This document shows, piece by piece, positions 27,559 through 38,081 of a stretch of DNA of 64,000 nt. Source of the DNA: Mycolicibacterium litorale (GTDB lineage: Bacteria > Actinomycetota > Actinomycetes > Mycobacteriales > Mycobacteriaceae). Numbering within the stretch: the stretch's first letter is position 1; each line of letters begins with the position of its first letter. The stretch lies in contig NZ_AP022586.1 of NCBI RefSeq assembly GCF_010731695.1, positions 5,084,001-5,148,000 on the forward strand, read 5' to 3'. The translations under genes and the position numbers were made by a program. Under the pieces are notes generated by a model. The model saw only the letters and a program-made list of their open reading frames with translations. It was not told the origin of the DNA and searched no databases.

Positions 27559-28469
27559 GCGTTCTGCTCCTTGAACTTGCGGACCGCGGCCTGGTAGTCG
27601 TCCTCGCCGCCGGACAGGTACGTGTTGACGAACTCGGCCCAGGTGTCGTCGGACGCGGCGGCCTCGGCGTAATGGCGCTGGAACTTCTCGTCGCGGCGGT
27701 AATCGGGTTCAGCGGTGGTGAAGTGGGCGCCGCCCGGTGCTTCGACGACGGAGTCGACCATCATCCGGTTGACCAGCAGTGCCTGCGGCGGGACGGCCTT
27801 GACCAGTTCCTCGGTGGACACCACCCGCTCGACGCTCAGCAGCCGCTTCCGTGCGGACATCAGGAACAGGTCGTCGAAGTAGGGATCGATACCGGTGTAG
27901 GCCGCGTTGCCCTGGGCGTCACCGAGATTCAGGTGCACCAGGGCGACGTCCAGGTTCAACGCGGGCATCGCGATGAGTTCCTCGTAGCCGTCTTCCGGCG
28001 GGCTGGAGCGGAGCGACCCGGGGATGGAGCGAGTCGGGTACGGCGAGCGCACCGTCTTGAGCTCGTCGCCCCAGAACGTGCGGACGTCACTGCCGAGGCC
28101 CGCGCGGATCGGCAGGAACGGAAGGCGTTGCGCCGCAGCCTGCAGGCCGCACCGCAGCATGCCCTCGTCCATCTCACGCGCCTCGATCGATCCGCTGGTG
28201 CGGGCCTTGGCGAACCACGGGTCGTAGAACGGCGGCGAATCCAGCGACACGAAACCGTAGTAGACGCGCTTGACCTTGCCGGCCGAGCAGAGCAGGCCGA
28301 GGTCCGGGCCGCCGTAGGTGACGACGGTGAGGTCGGTGACGCCGGTGCGCAGCAGTGCGCGGACGAACGCCATCGGCTTACGCCGGGAACCCCATCCACC
28401 GATCCCGATGGTCATCCCGCTCTCGACGACGGCGACCGCCTCGTCGAGGGTCGTTGTCTTGTCGGTCAT
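27555..28469 (-). CDS. ipdA: IpdA, alpha subunit of COCHEA-CoA hydrolase
   Basis: 304 residues, CoA-transferase-like alpha subunit. Signature VESGMTIGIGGWGSRRKPMAFVRALLR at the N-terminus, VTYGGPDLGLLCSAGKV, and LDVALVHLNLGDAQGNAAYTG. It is about a dozen residues longer than I recall for M. tuberculosis IpdA; the extra length may lie in PTRSIPGSLRSSPPEDG, which is encoded by a GAGCGGAGCGAC-type short repeat (28006-28024). It overlaps echA20 by 4 nt. Matches Rv3551. Confidence 0.92.
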   Translation of the reverse strand: MTDKTTTLDEAVAVVESGMTIGIGGWGSRRKPMAFVRALLRTGVTDLTVVTYGGPDLGLLCSAGKVKRVYYGFVSLDSPPFYDPWFAKARTSGSIEAREMDEGMLRCGLQAAAQRLPFLPIRAGLGSDVRTFWGDELKTVRSPYPTRSIPGSLRSSPPEDGYEELIAMPALNLDVALVHLNLGDAQGNAAYTGIDPYFDDLFLMSARKRLLSVERVVSTEELVKAVPPQALLVNRMMVDSVVEAPGGAHFTTAEPDYRRDEKFQRHYAEAAASDDTWAEFVNTYLSGGEDDYQAAVRKFKEQNA

Positions 28470-29221
28470 TTGGCACCCTTGTCTGTCCCCGCGAACGCAT
28501 CGCGGTGCTCGTCGGATACGCCGGCCAGGTTCAGTTCGAACGTGAAGCCCTGTTCCATGCGGTAGCTGGAATTGACGTGTTGGACGTCGATCAGGTTCAG
28601 CGCTTCCTTCGCGGCGCGGATCACCCGGGTGTCCTTGGCGGCGATGTCGCGCGCCACCCGCAGCGCGGCCTCGTCCAGGTCGGCCCGCGGCACCACCTCG
28701 TGCACCGAACCGAAGTGGTGCAGGGTGTCGGCGCTCACGGTCGCCGCGGTGAAGAACAGTCGGCGCATCATGTGCTGTGGCACCAAGCGCGACAGGTGGG
28801 TGGCGGCACCGAGTGCGCCCCGTTCCACTTCGGGCAGGCCGAATTTCGCGTCGTCGGAGGCGACGATCACGTCAGCGTTGCCGACCAGGCCGATCCCACC
28901 GCCGACGCAGAAGCCGTTGACCGCGGCGACGACGGGCACCTCGCACTCGTAGACCGCCCGGAACGCGTGGAAGCAGCCGCGGTTGGCGTCGATGAGCGCG
29001 GTGAATCCCTCGGTGTTCTGCATCTCCTTGATGTCGACACCGGCGTTGAAGCCCCGGCCCTCGGCCCGCAGGATCACCACGTGGGTGCTGCGGTCGCGGC
29101 CGGCGGCGGTGATGGTGTCGCCGAGTTCGAACCAGCCGCGCGAGGGAATCGCGTTGACGGGCGGGTAGTCGACGGTGACCGAGACGATGCCCGGCTCCAC
29201 GGTCTTTGTGGTGATCGGCAT
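28466..29221 (-). CDS. echA20: EchA20, ring-D opening crotonase-family hydrolase
   Basis: 251 residues, crotonase fold. Oxyanion-hole segments: AEGRGFNAGVDIKEM (residues 53-67) and AVNGFCVGGGIGLVGNADVIVASDDAKFGLPEVERGAL. EchA20 hydrolytically opens ring D of HIEC-CoA. It is first of the echA20-ipdABC operon and divergent from an SDR gene, with a perfect KstR2 palindrome between them. Matches Rv3550. Confidence 0.93.
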   Translation of the reverse strand: MPITTKTVEPGIVSVTVDYPPVNAIPSRGWFELGDTITAAGRDRSTHVVILRAEGRGFNAGVDIKEMQNTEGFTALIDANRGCFHAFRAVYECEVPVVAAVNGFCVGGGIGLVGNADVIVASDDAKFGLPEVERGALGAATHLSRLVPQHMMRRLFFTAATVSADTLHHFGSVHEVVPRADLDEAALRVARDIAAKDTRVIRAAKEALNLIDVQHVNSSYRMEQGFTFELNLAGVSDEHRDAFAGTDKGAK

Positions 29222-29244
29222 GCAAACTCCTGGGGTCGCTACCT

Positions 29245-29260
29245 AAGCAAGCACTTGCTT
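29245..29260. promoter_or_regulatory. KstR2 operator between echA20 and the SDR gene
   Basis: AAGCAAGCACTTGCTT has perfect 7-bp arms around a CA centre, the best KstR2 site in the window. TACGCT at 29263-29268 ends 6 nt before the GTG of the rightward SDR gene, the same geometry as at fadE30, so repression and leaderless initiation appear to share one layout. Confidence 0.9.
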
Positions 29261-29274
29261 GGTACGCTAGCACA

Positions 29275-30051
29275 GTGAGCGACGCCGCTGGAATCAAACT
29301 CGGACTCGACGGCCTCGTAGTGCTGGTGACCGGAGGTGTGCGCGGGGTCGGCGCAGGCATCAGCGCCGTCTTCGCAGCTCAGGGCGCCACCGTGGTGACC
29401 TGCGCGCGTCGACCGGTCGAGGGCAGCCCGTACGAATTCCACGCCTGCGACATCCGCGATGACGATTCGGTCAAGACCCTGATCGAGGGCATCGTCGGCG
29501 CCCACGGCCGTCTCGACGTCGTGGTCAACAACGCGGGCGGTTCGCCCTTCGTCCCCGCCGCCGAAGCCTCCGCTCGGTTCAGCACCAAGATCGTCGAACT
29601 GAACCTCCTGGGCGCCCTTTCGGTCTCGACGCACGCGAACGCCGTCATGCAGACCCAGGAGTCGGGCGGCTCCATCGTCAACATCACCAGCGTCAGCGGC
29701 CGACGGCCCACGCCCGGCACCGTCGCCTACGGCGCCGCCAAAGCCGGTGTGGAGAACATGACCACCACCCTCGCCGTCGAATGGGCGCCCAAGGTGCGGG
29801 TGAACTCGGTCGTCGTCGGCATGGTCGAGACCGAGCAGTCCGAACTCTTCTACGGTGACGCCGACTCCATCGCCGCCATCTCCCGCAACGTGCCACTGGG
29901 CCGGCTGGCCAAACCCGCCGACATCGGCTGGGCCACGGCGTTTCTCGCCTCGAACGCGGCGTCCTACATCAGCGGCGCATCGCTCGAGGTGCACGGCGGC
30001 GGCGAACCCCCGCACTATCTGTCGACCACCACCGCAGACATCAAACAGTAA
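29275..30051 (+). CDS. SDR, Rv3549c-like
   Basis: 258 residues, classical SDR. Cofactor loop TGGVRGVGAGISAVF, VNNAGGSPF, Ser in NITSVSGRRPTPG, and Tyr/Lys in VAYGAAKAGVE. It belongs to the KstR2-controlled C/D-ring set by position and operator. In M. tuberculosis this is Rv3549c, whose exact substrate I cannot state. GTG at 29275 is probably leaderless. The next SDR starts 15 nt downstream. Confidence 0.85.
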   Translation: MSDAAGIKLGLDGLVVLVTGGVRGVGAGISAVFAAQGATVVTCARRPVEGSPYEFHACDIRDDDSVKTLIEGIVGAHGRLDVVVNNAGGSPFVPAAEASARFSTKIVELNLLGALSVSTHANAVMQTQESGGSIVNITSVSGRRPTPGTVAYGAAKAGVENMTTTLAVEWAPKVRVNSVVVGMVETEQSELFYGDADSIAAISRNVPLGRLAKPADIGWATAFLASNAASYISGASLEVHGGGEPPHYLSTTTADIKQ

Positions 30052-30066
30052 GAGGAGACAAGACAT

Positions 30067-30972
30067 ATGGGACTGCTCGACGGCCGCGTGGTCATCGTGA
30101 CGGGTGCGGGCGGCGGCATCGGCCGCGCGCACGCGCTGGCATTCGCCGCCGAAGGGGCGCGCGTGGTGGTCAACGACATCGGTGTCGGGCTGGACGGATC
30201 CCCGGCCGGCGGCGGCAGCGCGGCGCAGAGCGTCGTCGACGAGATCACCGCCGCCGGTGGGGAAGCCGTCACCAGCGGCGCCAACGTCGCGGACTGGGCG
30301 CAGGCCGAGGGCCTGATCCAGACGGCCGTCGACTCCTTCGGCGGGCTCGACGTCCTGGTCAACAACGCCGGGATCGTGCGCGACCGGATGTTCGCCAACA
30401 CCAGCGAAGAGGAGTTCGACGCGGTCATCGCCGTCCACCTCAAGGGGCATTTCGCCACCATGCGGCACGCCGCGGCGTACTGGCGCGCACAGTCCAAGGC
30501 CGGCAACAGCGTCGACGCGCGGATCGTCAACACCAGTTCCGGCGCCGGTCTGCAGGGCAGCGTCGGCCAGGCCAACTACAGTGCCGCCAAGGCCGGTATC
30601 GCCGCCATGACCCTGGTCGCCGCGGCCGAGATGGGCCGCTACGGCGTGACCGTCAACGCGATCGCACCGTCGGCCCGCACTCGGATGACCGAGACGGTGT
30701 TCGCCGACATGATGTCGACTCAGGACGACGACTTCGACGCCATGGCACCGGAGAACGTCTCACCGCTGGTGGTGTGGCTGGGCAGCGTCGAGGCCCGCGA
30801 CGTCACGGGCAAGGTGTTCGAGGTCGAAGGCGGCAAGATCCGCGTCGCCGAGGGGTGGGCGCACGGTCCGCAGGTCGACAAGGGTGCCCGCTGGGATCCC
30901 GCCGAACTCGGGCCGGTCGTCAAGGACCTGCTCGCCAAGGCGCGCCCGCCGGTGCCCGTCTACGGCGCCTGA
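30067..30972 (+). CDS. SDR, Rv3548c-like (17-beta-HSD4 type)
   Basis: 301 residues, long SDR of the multifunctional-enzyme-2 dehydrogenase type. TGAGGGIGRAHALAFAAEGARVVVND at the start, VNNAGIVRDRMF, Ser in NTSSGAGLQG, and Tyr/Lys in NYSAAKAG. Such proteins oxidise 3-hydroxyacyl-CoA intermediates. ATG at 30067 follows AAGAGGAG. It is cotranscribed with the upstream SDR and so KstR2-controlled. It ends 3 nt from the convergent ddn gene. Matches Rv3548c. Confidence 0.87.
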   Translation: MGLLDGRVVIVTGAGGGIGRAHALAFAAEGARVVVNDIGVGLDGSPAGGGSAAQSVVDEITAAGGEAVTSGANVADWAQAEGLIQTAVDSFGGLDVLVNNAGIVRDRMFANTSEEEFDAVIAVHLKGHFATMRHAAAYWRAQSKAGNSVDARIVNTSSGAGLQGSVGQANYSAAKAGIAAMTLVAAAEMGRYGVTVNAIAPSARTRMTETVFADMMSTQDDDFDAMAPENVSPLVVWLGSVEARDVTGKVFEVEGGKIRVAEGWAHGPQVDKGARWDPAELGPVVKDLLAKARPPVPVYGA

Positions 30973-30975
30973 GCG

Positions 30976-31437
<462 letters not shown>

Positions 31438-31450
31438 CTATGCTCGGTGG

Positions 31451-31837
31451 ATGGACACGGTTTCGGACACCGACCGCATCGCCGCGGCCGACGCCTATAT
31501 CTCTGCGTTGGCGACCCACGACGCCGCCGACATACCCTTCGCGCCGGACTGCGTCCGCTTCGAGGTGGGTCTCAAGACCGGATTCTCGGCAAACCATCTG
31601 CGCCGCAGCCTGACTCGTGGACCCCAGTACCAGGTCATCGCCGCCACGACCGACCGGACCTTTCACGTCGCGGGCGACGAGGTGCATGCGACGTTCACCG
31701 TCGTCACCAAGGCCCGAGTGGCCGGACGCCGCGTCGTGGCCCACGTCGACGAGACCTTCCTGATTCCGGCCTCAGACGGTCTGATCCACCACATCCGGGC
31801 GCGGATCCGGCCGGCTCTACGCAGGGAGTCCGAGTAG
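31451..31837 (+). CDS. NTF2/SnoaL-like small protein
   Basis: 128 residues with an NTF2-like cone-fold pattern: N-terminal helix DRIAAADAYISALATHDAADIPFAPDCVRFEVG, then alternating beta strands. Such proteins are often isomerases, cyclases or dehydratases on polycyclic compounds, so a role on a steroid intermediate is plausible but not shown. ATG at 31451; TATGCT at 31439-31444 is a good -10 ending 6 nt before it, so it is probably leaderless. It is convergent with fadA5 (19-nt gap). I recall no counterpart at this place in M. tuberculosis. Confidence 0.6.
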   Translation: MDTVSDTDRIAAADAYISALATHDAADIPFAPDCVRFEVGLKTGFSANHLRRSLTRGPQYQVIAATTDRTFHVAGDEVHATFTVVTKARVAGRRVVAHVDETFLIPASDGLIHHIRARIRPALRRESE

Positions 31838-31856
31838 TCCGCGACCGGCGCGACCG

Positions 31857-33029
<1,173 letters not shown>

Positions 33030-33030
33030 C

Positions 33031-33044
33031 TAGAACACGTTTCA
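33031..33044. promoter_or_regulatory. KstR operator between fadA5 and cyp125
   Basis: TAGAACACGTTTCA matches the KstR palindrome well (TAGAACACGTT intact). It sits 10 nt from the fadA5 start in the 131-bp divergent region. Confidence 0.8.
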
Positions 33045-33119
33045 TTACTCTGACAAGCGACGATGCATCCACGCCTTTGATCTGCGCAGAAGGCATGTTT
33101 CAATGGTCGCAATCGGCAC

Positions 33120-33133
33120 TAGACCACGTTGTG
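33120..33133. promoter_or_regulatory. Weak second KstR-like site near cyp125
   Basis: TAGACCACGTTGTG agrees with 11 of 14 positions of the idealised KstR site TAGAACACGTTCTA. It lies 18 nt before the cyp125 ATG and would overlap its promoter. The A-to-C change in the AAC half makes it uncertain. Confidence 0.4.
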
Positions 33134-33151
33134 TATTGAGGAGCTCCACTC

Positions 33152-34426
33152 ATGGCCTGCCCGAATATCCCCGAGAACTTCGATTTTCTCGACCCCGATG
33201 TGAATCTCAAAGCCCTGCCCGTCGAGGAGCTCGCCGAACTGCGCAAGTCCGAGCCTATTCACTGGGTCGACGTGCCGGGTGGAACCGGCGGATTCGGTGA
33301 CAAGGGGTACTGGCTCGTCACCAAGCATGCCGACGTCAAAGAGGTGTCCAAGCGCAGCGACGTCTTCGGCAGCTCGCCCGACGGTGCCATCCCCACCTGG
33401 CCGCAGGAGATGACGCGTGACGCCATCGACCTGCAGCGCAACGTGCTGCTGAACATGGACGCACCGCAGCACACCCGGCTGCGCAAGATCATCTCGCGCG
33501 GTTTCACCCCCCGCGCGGTCGGCCGCCTCGAAGACGAGCTCAATCAGCGCGCCCAGAACATCGCCAAGACGGCGCTGGCCAACGGGCAGGGCGACTTCGT
33601 CGAGCAGGTCTCGGCCGAACTGCCGCTGCAGGCCATCGCCGAACTGCTCGGGGTGCCGCAGGACGACCGGGACAAGATCTTCCGCTGGTCCAACGAGATG
33701 ACCGGCGGCGAAGATCCCGAGTACGCCGACATCGACCCTGCCATGTCGTCGTTCGAGCTGATCACCTACGCCATGAAGATGGCCGAGGAGCGCAGCAAGA
33801 ACCCGACCGACGACATCGTCACCAAGCTGATCGAGGCCGACATCGACGGCGAGAAGCTCTCGGACGACGAGTTCGGCTTCTTCGTGATCATGCTGGCCGT
33901 GGCGGGCAACGAGACCACCAGGAACTCGATCACCCACGGCATGATCGCGTTCTCGAACAACCCCGATCAGTGGGAGCTCTACAAGCGGGAGCGCCCGGAG
34001 ACCGCCGCCGACGAGATCGTGCGCTGGGCCACGCCGGTGTCGGCGTTCCAGCGGACCGCGCTGGAGGACGTCGAACTCGGCGGCGTCAGCATCAAGAAGG
34101 GGCAGCGGGTGGTGATGTCCTACCGCTCGGCCAACTTCGACGACGAGGTCTTCGAGAATCCCCATACGTTCGACATCCTGCGCAACCCGAACCCGCACGT
34201 CGGCTTCGGCGGCACGGGTGCGCACTACTGCATCGGCGCCAACCTCGCGAAGATGACGATCAACCTGATCTTCAACGCCGTCGCCGACAACATGCCCGAT
34301 CTCAAGCCGGTCGGCGAGCCGGAGCGGCTACGGTCGGGATGGCTCAACGGCATCAAGCACTGGCAGGTGGACTACACCGGCGCCGGCGGGCCGGCAGATC
34401 CGGCACAGTGCCCCGTCAGCCACTGA
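33152..34426 (+). CDS. cyp125: Steroid C26/C27 monooxygenase CYP125
   Basis: 424 residues, cytochrome P450. The I-helix oxygen-binding stretch is AVAGNETTRNSITHG; the ExxR equivalent lies in the K-helix around ETAADEIVRWATP; the heme loop GFGGTGAHYCIG puts the thiolate at about Cys360. CYP125 oxidises the terminal methyl of cholesterol or cholest-4-en-3-one, starting side-chain degradation. ATG at 33152 has GAGGAG 8 nt upstream. First gene of the cyp125-fadE28-fadE29-chsH2-chsH1-ltp2 operon; matches Rv3545c. Confidence 0.96.
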   Translation: MACPNIPENFDFLDPDVNLKALPVEELAELRKSEPIHWVDVPGGTGGFGDKGYWLVTKHADVKEVSKRSDVFGSSPDGAIPTWPQEMTRDAIDLQRNVLLNMDAPQHTRLRKIISRGFTPRAVGRLEDELNQRAQNIAKTALANGQGDFVEQVSAELPLQAIAELLGVPQDDRDKIFRWSNEMTGGEDPEYADIDPAMSSFELITYAMKMAEERSKNPTDDIVTKLIEADIDGEKLSDDEFGFFVIMLAVAGNETTRNSITHGMIAFSNNPDQWELYKRERPETAADEIVRWATPVSAFQRTALEDVELGGVSIKKGQRVVMSYRSANFDDEVFENPHTFDILRNPNPHVGFGGTGAHYCIGANLAKMTINLIFNAVADNMPDLKPVGEPERLRSGWLNGIKHWQVDYTGAGGPADPAQCPVSH

Positions 34427-34457
34427 CGCTGACGCCCACGGATCAAGGAGGATTCGG

Positions 34458-35462
34458 GTGGATTTCAGTCCCAACGAAGGGCAGCAGGCTGTCGCCGATG
34501 TGGTGACGTCGGTGCTCGAACGCGACAACAGCTGGGACGCCTTGGTTTCCGGCGGTGTCACGGCGCTCGGCGTACCGGAGCGCCTCGGCGGTGACGGGGT
34601 CGGGCTGGCCGAACTGGCGACCGCGCTGACCGAGATCGGCAGGCACGGCACGATCAGCCCGGCACTGGCCACCATCGGCCTCGGGCTCCTGCCGCTGCTC
34701 GATCTCGCCTCGGACGCCCAGCAGGACCGCTACCTGGCGGGTGTCGCGAAGGGCGCGATCCTGACGGCGGCGCTCAACGAGCCGGGTGCGTCGCTGCCCG
34801 ACCGGCCGGCGACGACCCTGGCCGGTGGCCGCCTCAACGGCACGAAGGTCGGGGTGCCGTACGCCCAAGCGGCGGAATGGATCCTGGTGAGCGCCGACTC
34901 CGGCGTCGTCGTGGTCTCGTCCCGGGCCGAGGGTGTCCAGGTGACCAAGACGCCCACGTCGAACGGCGGCGACGAGTACGCGGTCACGTTCAGCGACGTC
35001 ACCGTCGACGACGCCGATGTGCTGGCCGATGCCTCCGCCCACCGCGTGAACGAGCTGGCCCTGGCGGCCACCGGGGCGTTCGCGGCCGGTCTGGTGGCCG
35101 GTGCGTTGCGCCTGACCGCCGACTACGTCGCCAACCGCCACCAGTTCGGGCGGCCGCTGTCGACGTTCCAGACCGTGGCGGCCCAGCTGGCCGAGGTCTA
35201 CATCGCCTCGCGCACATTGGATCTGGCGGCCACCTCGGTGGTGTGGCGGCTCGCCGAGGGGCGGGACGCCGACGGGGACCTCGAGGTGCTGGGCTACTGG
35301 CTGACCTCACAAGCTCCGCCGGTCATGCAGACCTGCCATCACCTGCACGGCGGTATGGGTATGGACATCACCTACCCGATGAACCGCTACTACTCGACGA
35401 TCAAGGACCTGGCCCGGTTGCTGGGCGGTCCGTCGCACCGTCTGGATCTGGTGGGAGCCTGA
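34458..35462 (+). CDS. fadE28: Acyl-CoA dehydrogenase FadE28 (ChsE1)
   Basis: 334 residues, short subunit of the ChsE1-ChsE2 alpha2beta2 dehydrogenase that desaturates the three-carbon (C22) side-chain CoA ester. Visible: TADYVANRHQFGRPLSTFQTVAAQLAEVY and the C-terminal LHGGMGMDITYPMNRYYSTIKDL. Its middle domain is reduced, as expected of the partner that lacks a complete FAD site. GTG at 34458 has AAGGAGG about 6 nt upstream. Matches Rv3544c. Confidence 0.93.
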   Translation: MDFSPNEGQQAVADVVTSVLERDNSWDALVSGGVTALGVPERLGGDGVGLAELATALTEIGRHGTISPALATIGLGLLPLLDLASDAQQDRYLAGVAKGAILTAALNEPGASLPDRPATTLAGGRLNGTKVGVPYAQAAEWILVSADSGVVVVSSRAEGVQVTKTPTSNGGDEYAVTFSDVTVDDADVLADASAHRVNELALAATGAFAAGLVAGALRLTADYVANRHQFGRPLSTFQTVAAQLAEVYIASRTLDLAATSVVWRLAEGRDADGDLEVLGYWLTSQAPPVMQTCHHLHGGMGMDITYPMNRYYSTIKDLARLLGGPSHRLDLVGA

Positions 35463-35470
35463 CATGGGGC

Positions 35471-35488
35471 GAGCGAAGCGACGGGAGA
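35471..35488 (+). repeat. Short GAGCGNAGCGAC-type repeat, intergenic copy
   Basis: GAGCGAAGCGACGGGAGA lies in the 33-nt gap between fadE28 and fadE29 and supplies the GGGAG that serves as the fadE29 ribosome-binding site. Similar 18-19-nt units occur inside chsH2 (37228-37245) and ipdA (28006-28024). Confidence 0.5.
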
Positions 35489-35495
35489 AATAACG

Positions 35496-36659
35496 ATGTT
35501 CATCGACCTGACCCCCGAGCAGCGGCAGTTGCAGGCCGAACTGCGGCAGTACTTCTCCACGTTGATCTCGCCCGAAGAGCGCGAGGCCATGGAGACCGAC
35601 CGGCACAACGAGGCCTACCGCGCGGTGATCAAGCGGATGGGTTCCGACGGCAAGCTCGGTGTGGGCTGGCCCAAGGAGTTCGGCGGACTGGGCTTCGGCC
35701 CCGTCGAGCAGTCGATCTTCGTCAACGAGGCCGCCCGCGCCGACGTTCCGCTGCCCGCCGTCACACTGCAGACCGTCGGCCCGACGCTGCAGGTGTACGG
35801 CACCGAAGAGCAGAAGAAGAAGTTCCTGCCCGCGATCCTCGCCGGCGAGGTGCACTTCGCGATCGGCTACTCCGAACCCGAGGCCGGCACCGACCTGGCA
35901 TCGCTGCGCACCTCGGCGGTACGCCACGGCGACGAGTACATCGTCAACGGCCAGAAGATCTGGACGACCGGCGCCCACGACGCCGACTACATCTGGCTGG
36001 CAGTGCGCACCGATCCGGAAGCGGCCAAGCACAAGGGCATTTCGATCCTGATCGTCGACACCAGGGATCCCGGCTACTCGTGGACGCCGATCATCCTGTC
36101 CGACGGCGCCCACCACACCAACGCCAGCTACTACAACGACGTCCACGTGCCTGCCGACATGCTCGTCGGCGAGGAGAACGCGGGCTGGAAGCTGATCACC
36201 ACCCAGCTCAACCACGAGCGCGTCATGCTCGGTCCGGCGGGCAAGGTCGCCGGCATCTACGACCGCGTGCACGCGTGGGCCTCGAAGCCGGGCTCCAATG
36301 GCGTGACCCCGCTCGAGAACGACAACGTGCGACGGGCGCTGGGGGAGATCCGGGCGGTCTGGCGGATCAACGAACTGCTCAACTGGCAGGTCGCCGCGGC
36401 GGGGGAGACGATCGCGGTCGCCGACGCCGCCGCCACGAAAGTGTTCTCCACAGAACGGATTCAGCGGATCGGCCGGCTGGCCGAGGAGATCGTCGGCGCG
36501 TATGGCAACCCCGCCGAACCCGATACGGCCGAACTGCTGGAATGGCTGGACAGCCAGACCAAGCGCAACCTCGTCATCACCTTCGGCGGCGGGGTGAACG
36601 AGGTCATGCGCGAGATGATCGCGGCGTCGGGCCTGAAGGTGCCGAGGGTCCCGCGGTGA
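35496..36659 (+). CDS. fadE29: Acyl-CoA dehydrogenase FadE29 (ChsE2)
   Basis: 387 residues, full-length partner of FadE28. FAD and substrate segments: AIGYSEPEAGTDLASLRTSAV, NGQKIWTTGAHDADY, and the end TFGGGVNEVMREMIAASGLKVPR. It carries the FAD-binding features missing from FadE28. ATG at 35496 follows GGGAG (35483-35487). Matches Rv3543c and precedes chsH2 by 28 nt. Confidence 0.94.
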   Translation: MFIDLTPEQRQLQAELRQYFSTLISPEEREAMETDRHNEAYRAVIKRMGSDGKLGVGWPKEFGGLGFGPVEQSIFVNEAARADVPLPAVTLQTVGPTLQVYGTEEQKKKFLPAILAGEVHFAIGYSEPEAGTDLASLRTSAVRHGDEYIVNGQKIWTTGAHDADYIWLAVRTDPEAAKHKGISILIVDTRDPGYSWTPIILSDGAHHTNASYYNDVHVPADMLVGEENAGWKLITTQLNHERVMLGPAGKVAGIYDRVHAWASKPGSNGVTPLENDNVRRALGEIRAVWRINELLNWQVAAAGETIAVADAAATKVFSTERIQRIGRLAEEIVGAYGNPAEPDTAELLEWLDSQTKRNLVITFGGGVNEVMREMIAASGLKVPRVPR

Positions 36660-36687
36660 TGAGCGCCTGCGGGAAGAACAGAGGATC

Positions 36688-37683
36688 ATGAGCGCGCCGC
36701 AGGACCTGCAGCCGGACATCGAGAAGATCAAAGCCGAGGGGCGAAGCGAGCCGCGCGCCGGCCGGGATCCGGTGAACCAGCCGATGATCCACCACTGGGT
36801 GGATGCCATCGGCGACAAGAACCCGATCTACGTCGACGAGCAGGCCGCCAGGGCCGCCGGACATCCCGGTATCGTGGCGCCGCCGGCGATGATCCAGGTG
36901 TGGACGATGGGCGGCCTCGGTCAGGGGCGCTCGGACGACGACCCGCTGTCGAAGATGATGCAGCTGTTCGACGACGCCGGCTATGCCGGGGTGGTCGCCA
37001 CCAACTGTGAACAGACCTATCACCGGTATCTGCAGCCGGGCGAAGAGCTCACCATCCACGCCGAGATCACCGACGTGGTGGGGCCCAAGCAGACCGCGCT
37101 GGGCGAGGGGTACTTCATCAACCAGCTCATCACGTGGACGGTCGCCGACGGTGAGACTGTTGCCGAGATGAACTGGCGCATCATGAAGTTCAAGCCGCGG
37201 GCCGACGACAAGCCCGCCGGAGGGCAGGAGCGCAGCGACCGGGGAAGTTACGCGGTGCCCGACGACCTCGACCCGGACAAGCTCATGCGGCCCGCGTCGT
37301 CGAAGGACACGCAGTTCTTCTGGGACGGCGTCAACGCCCACGAGTTGCGGATCCAGCGCCGTCCCGACGGGACGCTGCAGCATCCGCCGGTGCCCGCGGT
37401 CTGGCAGGAGAAGGATGCTCCGATCGACTACGTCGTGGCCTCCGGCAACGGCACCGTCTACAGCTACGTCGTGCACCACGCGCCGAAGGTGCCCGGCCGC
37501 AGCCTGCCGTTCGTGATCGCGCTCGTCGAGCTCGAGGAGGGCGTGCGGATGCTCGGCGAGTTGCGCGACATAGACCCCAGCGAGGTGCAGATCGGAATGC
37601 CCGTGCGCGCAAGGTACCTCGACTTCCCGGACAGTGACATCAGCCCCGCGTGGACCCTGTACGCCTGGGAGCCGGCCCGGTGA
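36688..37683 (+). CDS. chsH2: ChsH2, MaoC hydratase subunit fused to DUF35
   Basis: 331 residues in two parts: an N-terminal MaoC-like hot-dog domain (HHWVDAIGDKNPIYVDEQAA...GIVAPPAMIQVW, residues 33-73) and a C-terminal DUF35 domain (FFWDGVNAHELRIQRRPDG onward). With ChsH1 it hydrates the C22 enoyl-CoA; the DUF35 part binds Ltp2 for the retro-aldol step. The cysteines that form a zinc ribbon in many DUF35 proteins are absent, as I recall for M. tuberculosis ChsH2. It is about 20 residues longer than Rv3542c; the linker GGQERSDRGSYAV comes from a short repeat (37228-37245). Confidence 0.93.
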   Translation: MSAPQDLQPDIEKIKAEGRSEPRAGRDPVNQPMIHHWVDAIGDKNPIYVDEQAARAAGHPGIVAPPAMIQVWTMGGLGQGRSDDDPLSKMMQLFDDAGYAGVVATNCEQTYHRYLQPGEELTIHAEITDVVGPKQTALGEGYFINQLITWTVADGETVAEMNWRIMKFKPRADDKPAGGQERSDRGSYAVPDDLDPDKLMRPASSKDTQFFWDGVNAHELRIQRRPDGTLQHPPVPAVWQEKDAPIDYVVASGNGTVYSYVVHHAPKVPGRSLPFVIALVELEEGVRMLGELRDIDPSEVQIGMPVRARYLDFPDSDISPAWTLYAWEPAR

Positions 37684-38081
37684 GCGCCCCCGCCCTGGAG
37701 GTCGGCGCCACCCTGCCCGAGCTGAAGATCCACGGCGACCCGACGTTCATCGTCTCGACGGCCATCGCGACCCGCGACTACCAGGACGTGCACCACGACC
37801 GGGACAAGGCGCAGGCCAAGGGTTCGAAGGACATCTTCGTCAACATCCTGACCGACACCGGTCTGGTGCAGCGCTACCTGACCGACTGGGCGGGTCCGAC
37901 GGCACGGATCAAGTCGATCGGGCTGCGCCTGGGCGTGCCGTGGTACGCCTACGACACGATCACGTTCACCGGTGAGGTCACCGCCGTCGACGACGGCGTC
38001 GCCACCGTCAAGGTGGTCGGCGCCAACAGTCTCGGCAACCACGTCATCGCCACGGCGACACTCGAACTGGGGGACCACTGA
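37680..38081 (+). CDS. chsH1: ChsH1, MaoC-like enoyl-CoA hydratase subunit
   Basis: 133 residues, single hot-dog fold with the hydratase core RDYQDVHHDRDKAQAKGSKDIFVNILTDTG, containing the catalytic Asp/His pair of (R)-specific hydratases. It pairs with ChsH2. GTG at 37680 overlaps the chsH2 stop (GTGA); an ATG 30 nt earlier is inside chsH2 and is not used. Its stop overlaps the ltp2 start by 1 nt. Matches Rv3541c. Confidence 0.93.
   Translation: MSAPALEVGATLPELKIHGDPTFIVSTAIATRDYQDVHHDRDKAQAKGSKDIFVNILTDTGLVQRYLTDWAGPTARIKSIGLRLGVPWYAYDTITFTGEVTAVDDGVATVKVVGANSLGNHVIATATLELGDH

Noticed and set aside
36688..37683. Damaged DUF35 domain in chsH2 (missing zinc cysteines)
   Set aside because: The frame is intact, and as I recall M. 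tuberculosis ChsH2 also lacks these cysteines, so this is a subfamily trait and not decay.
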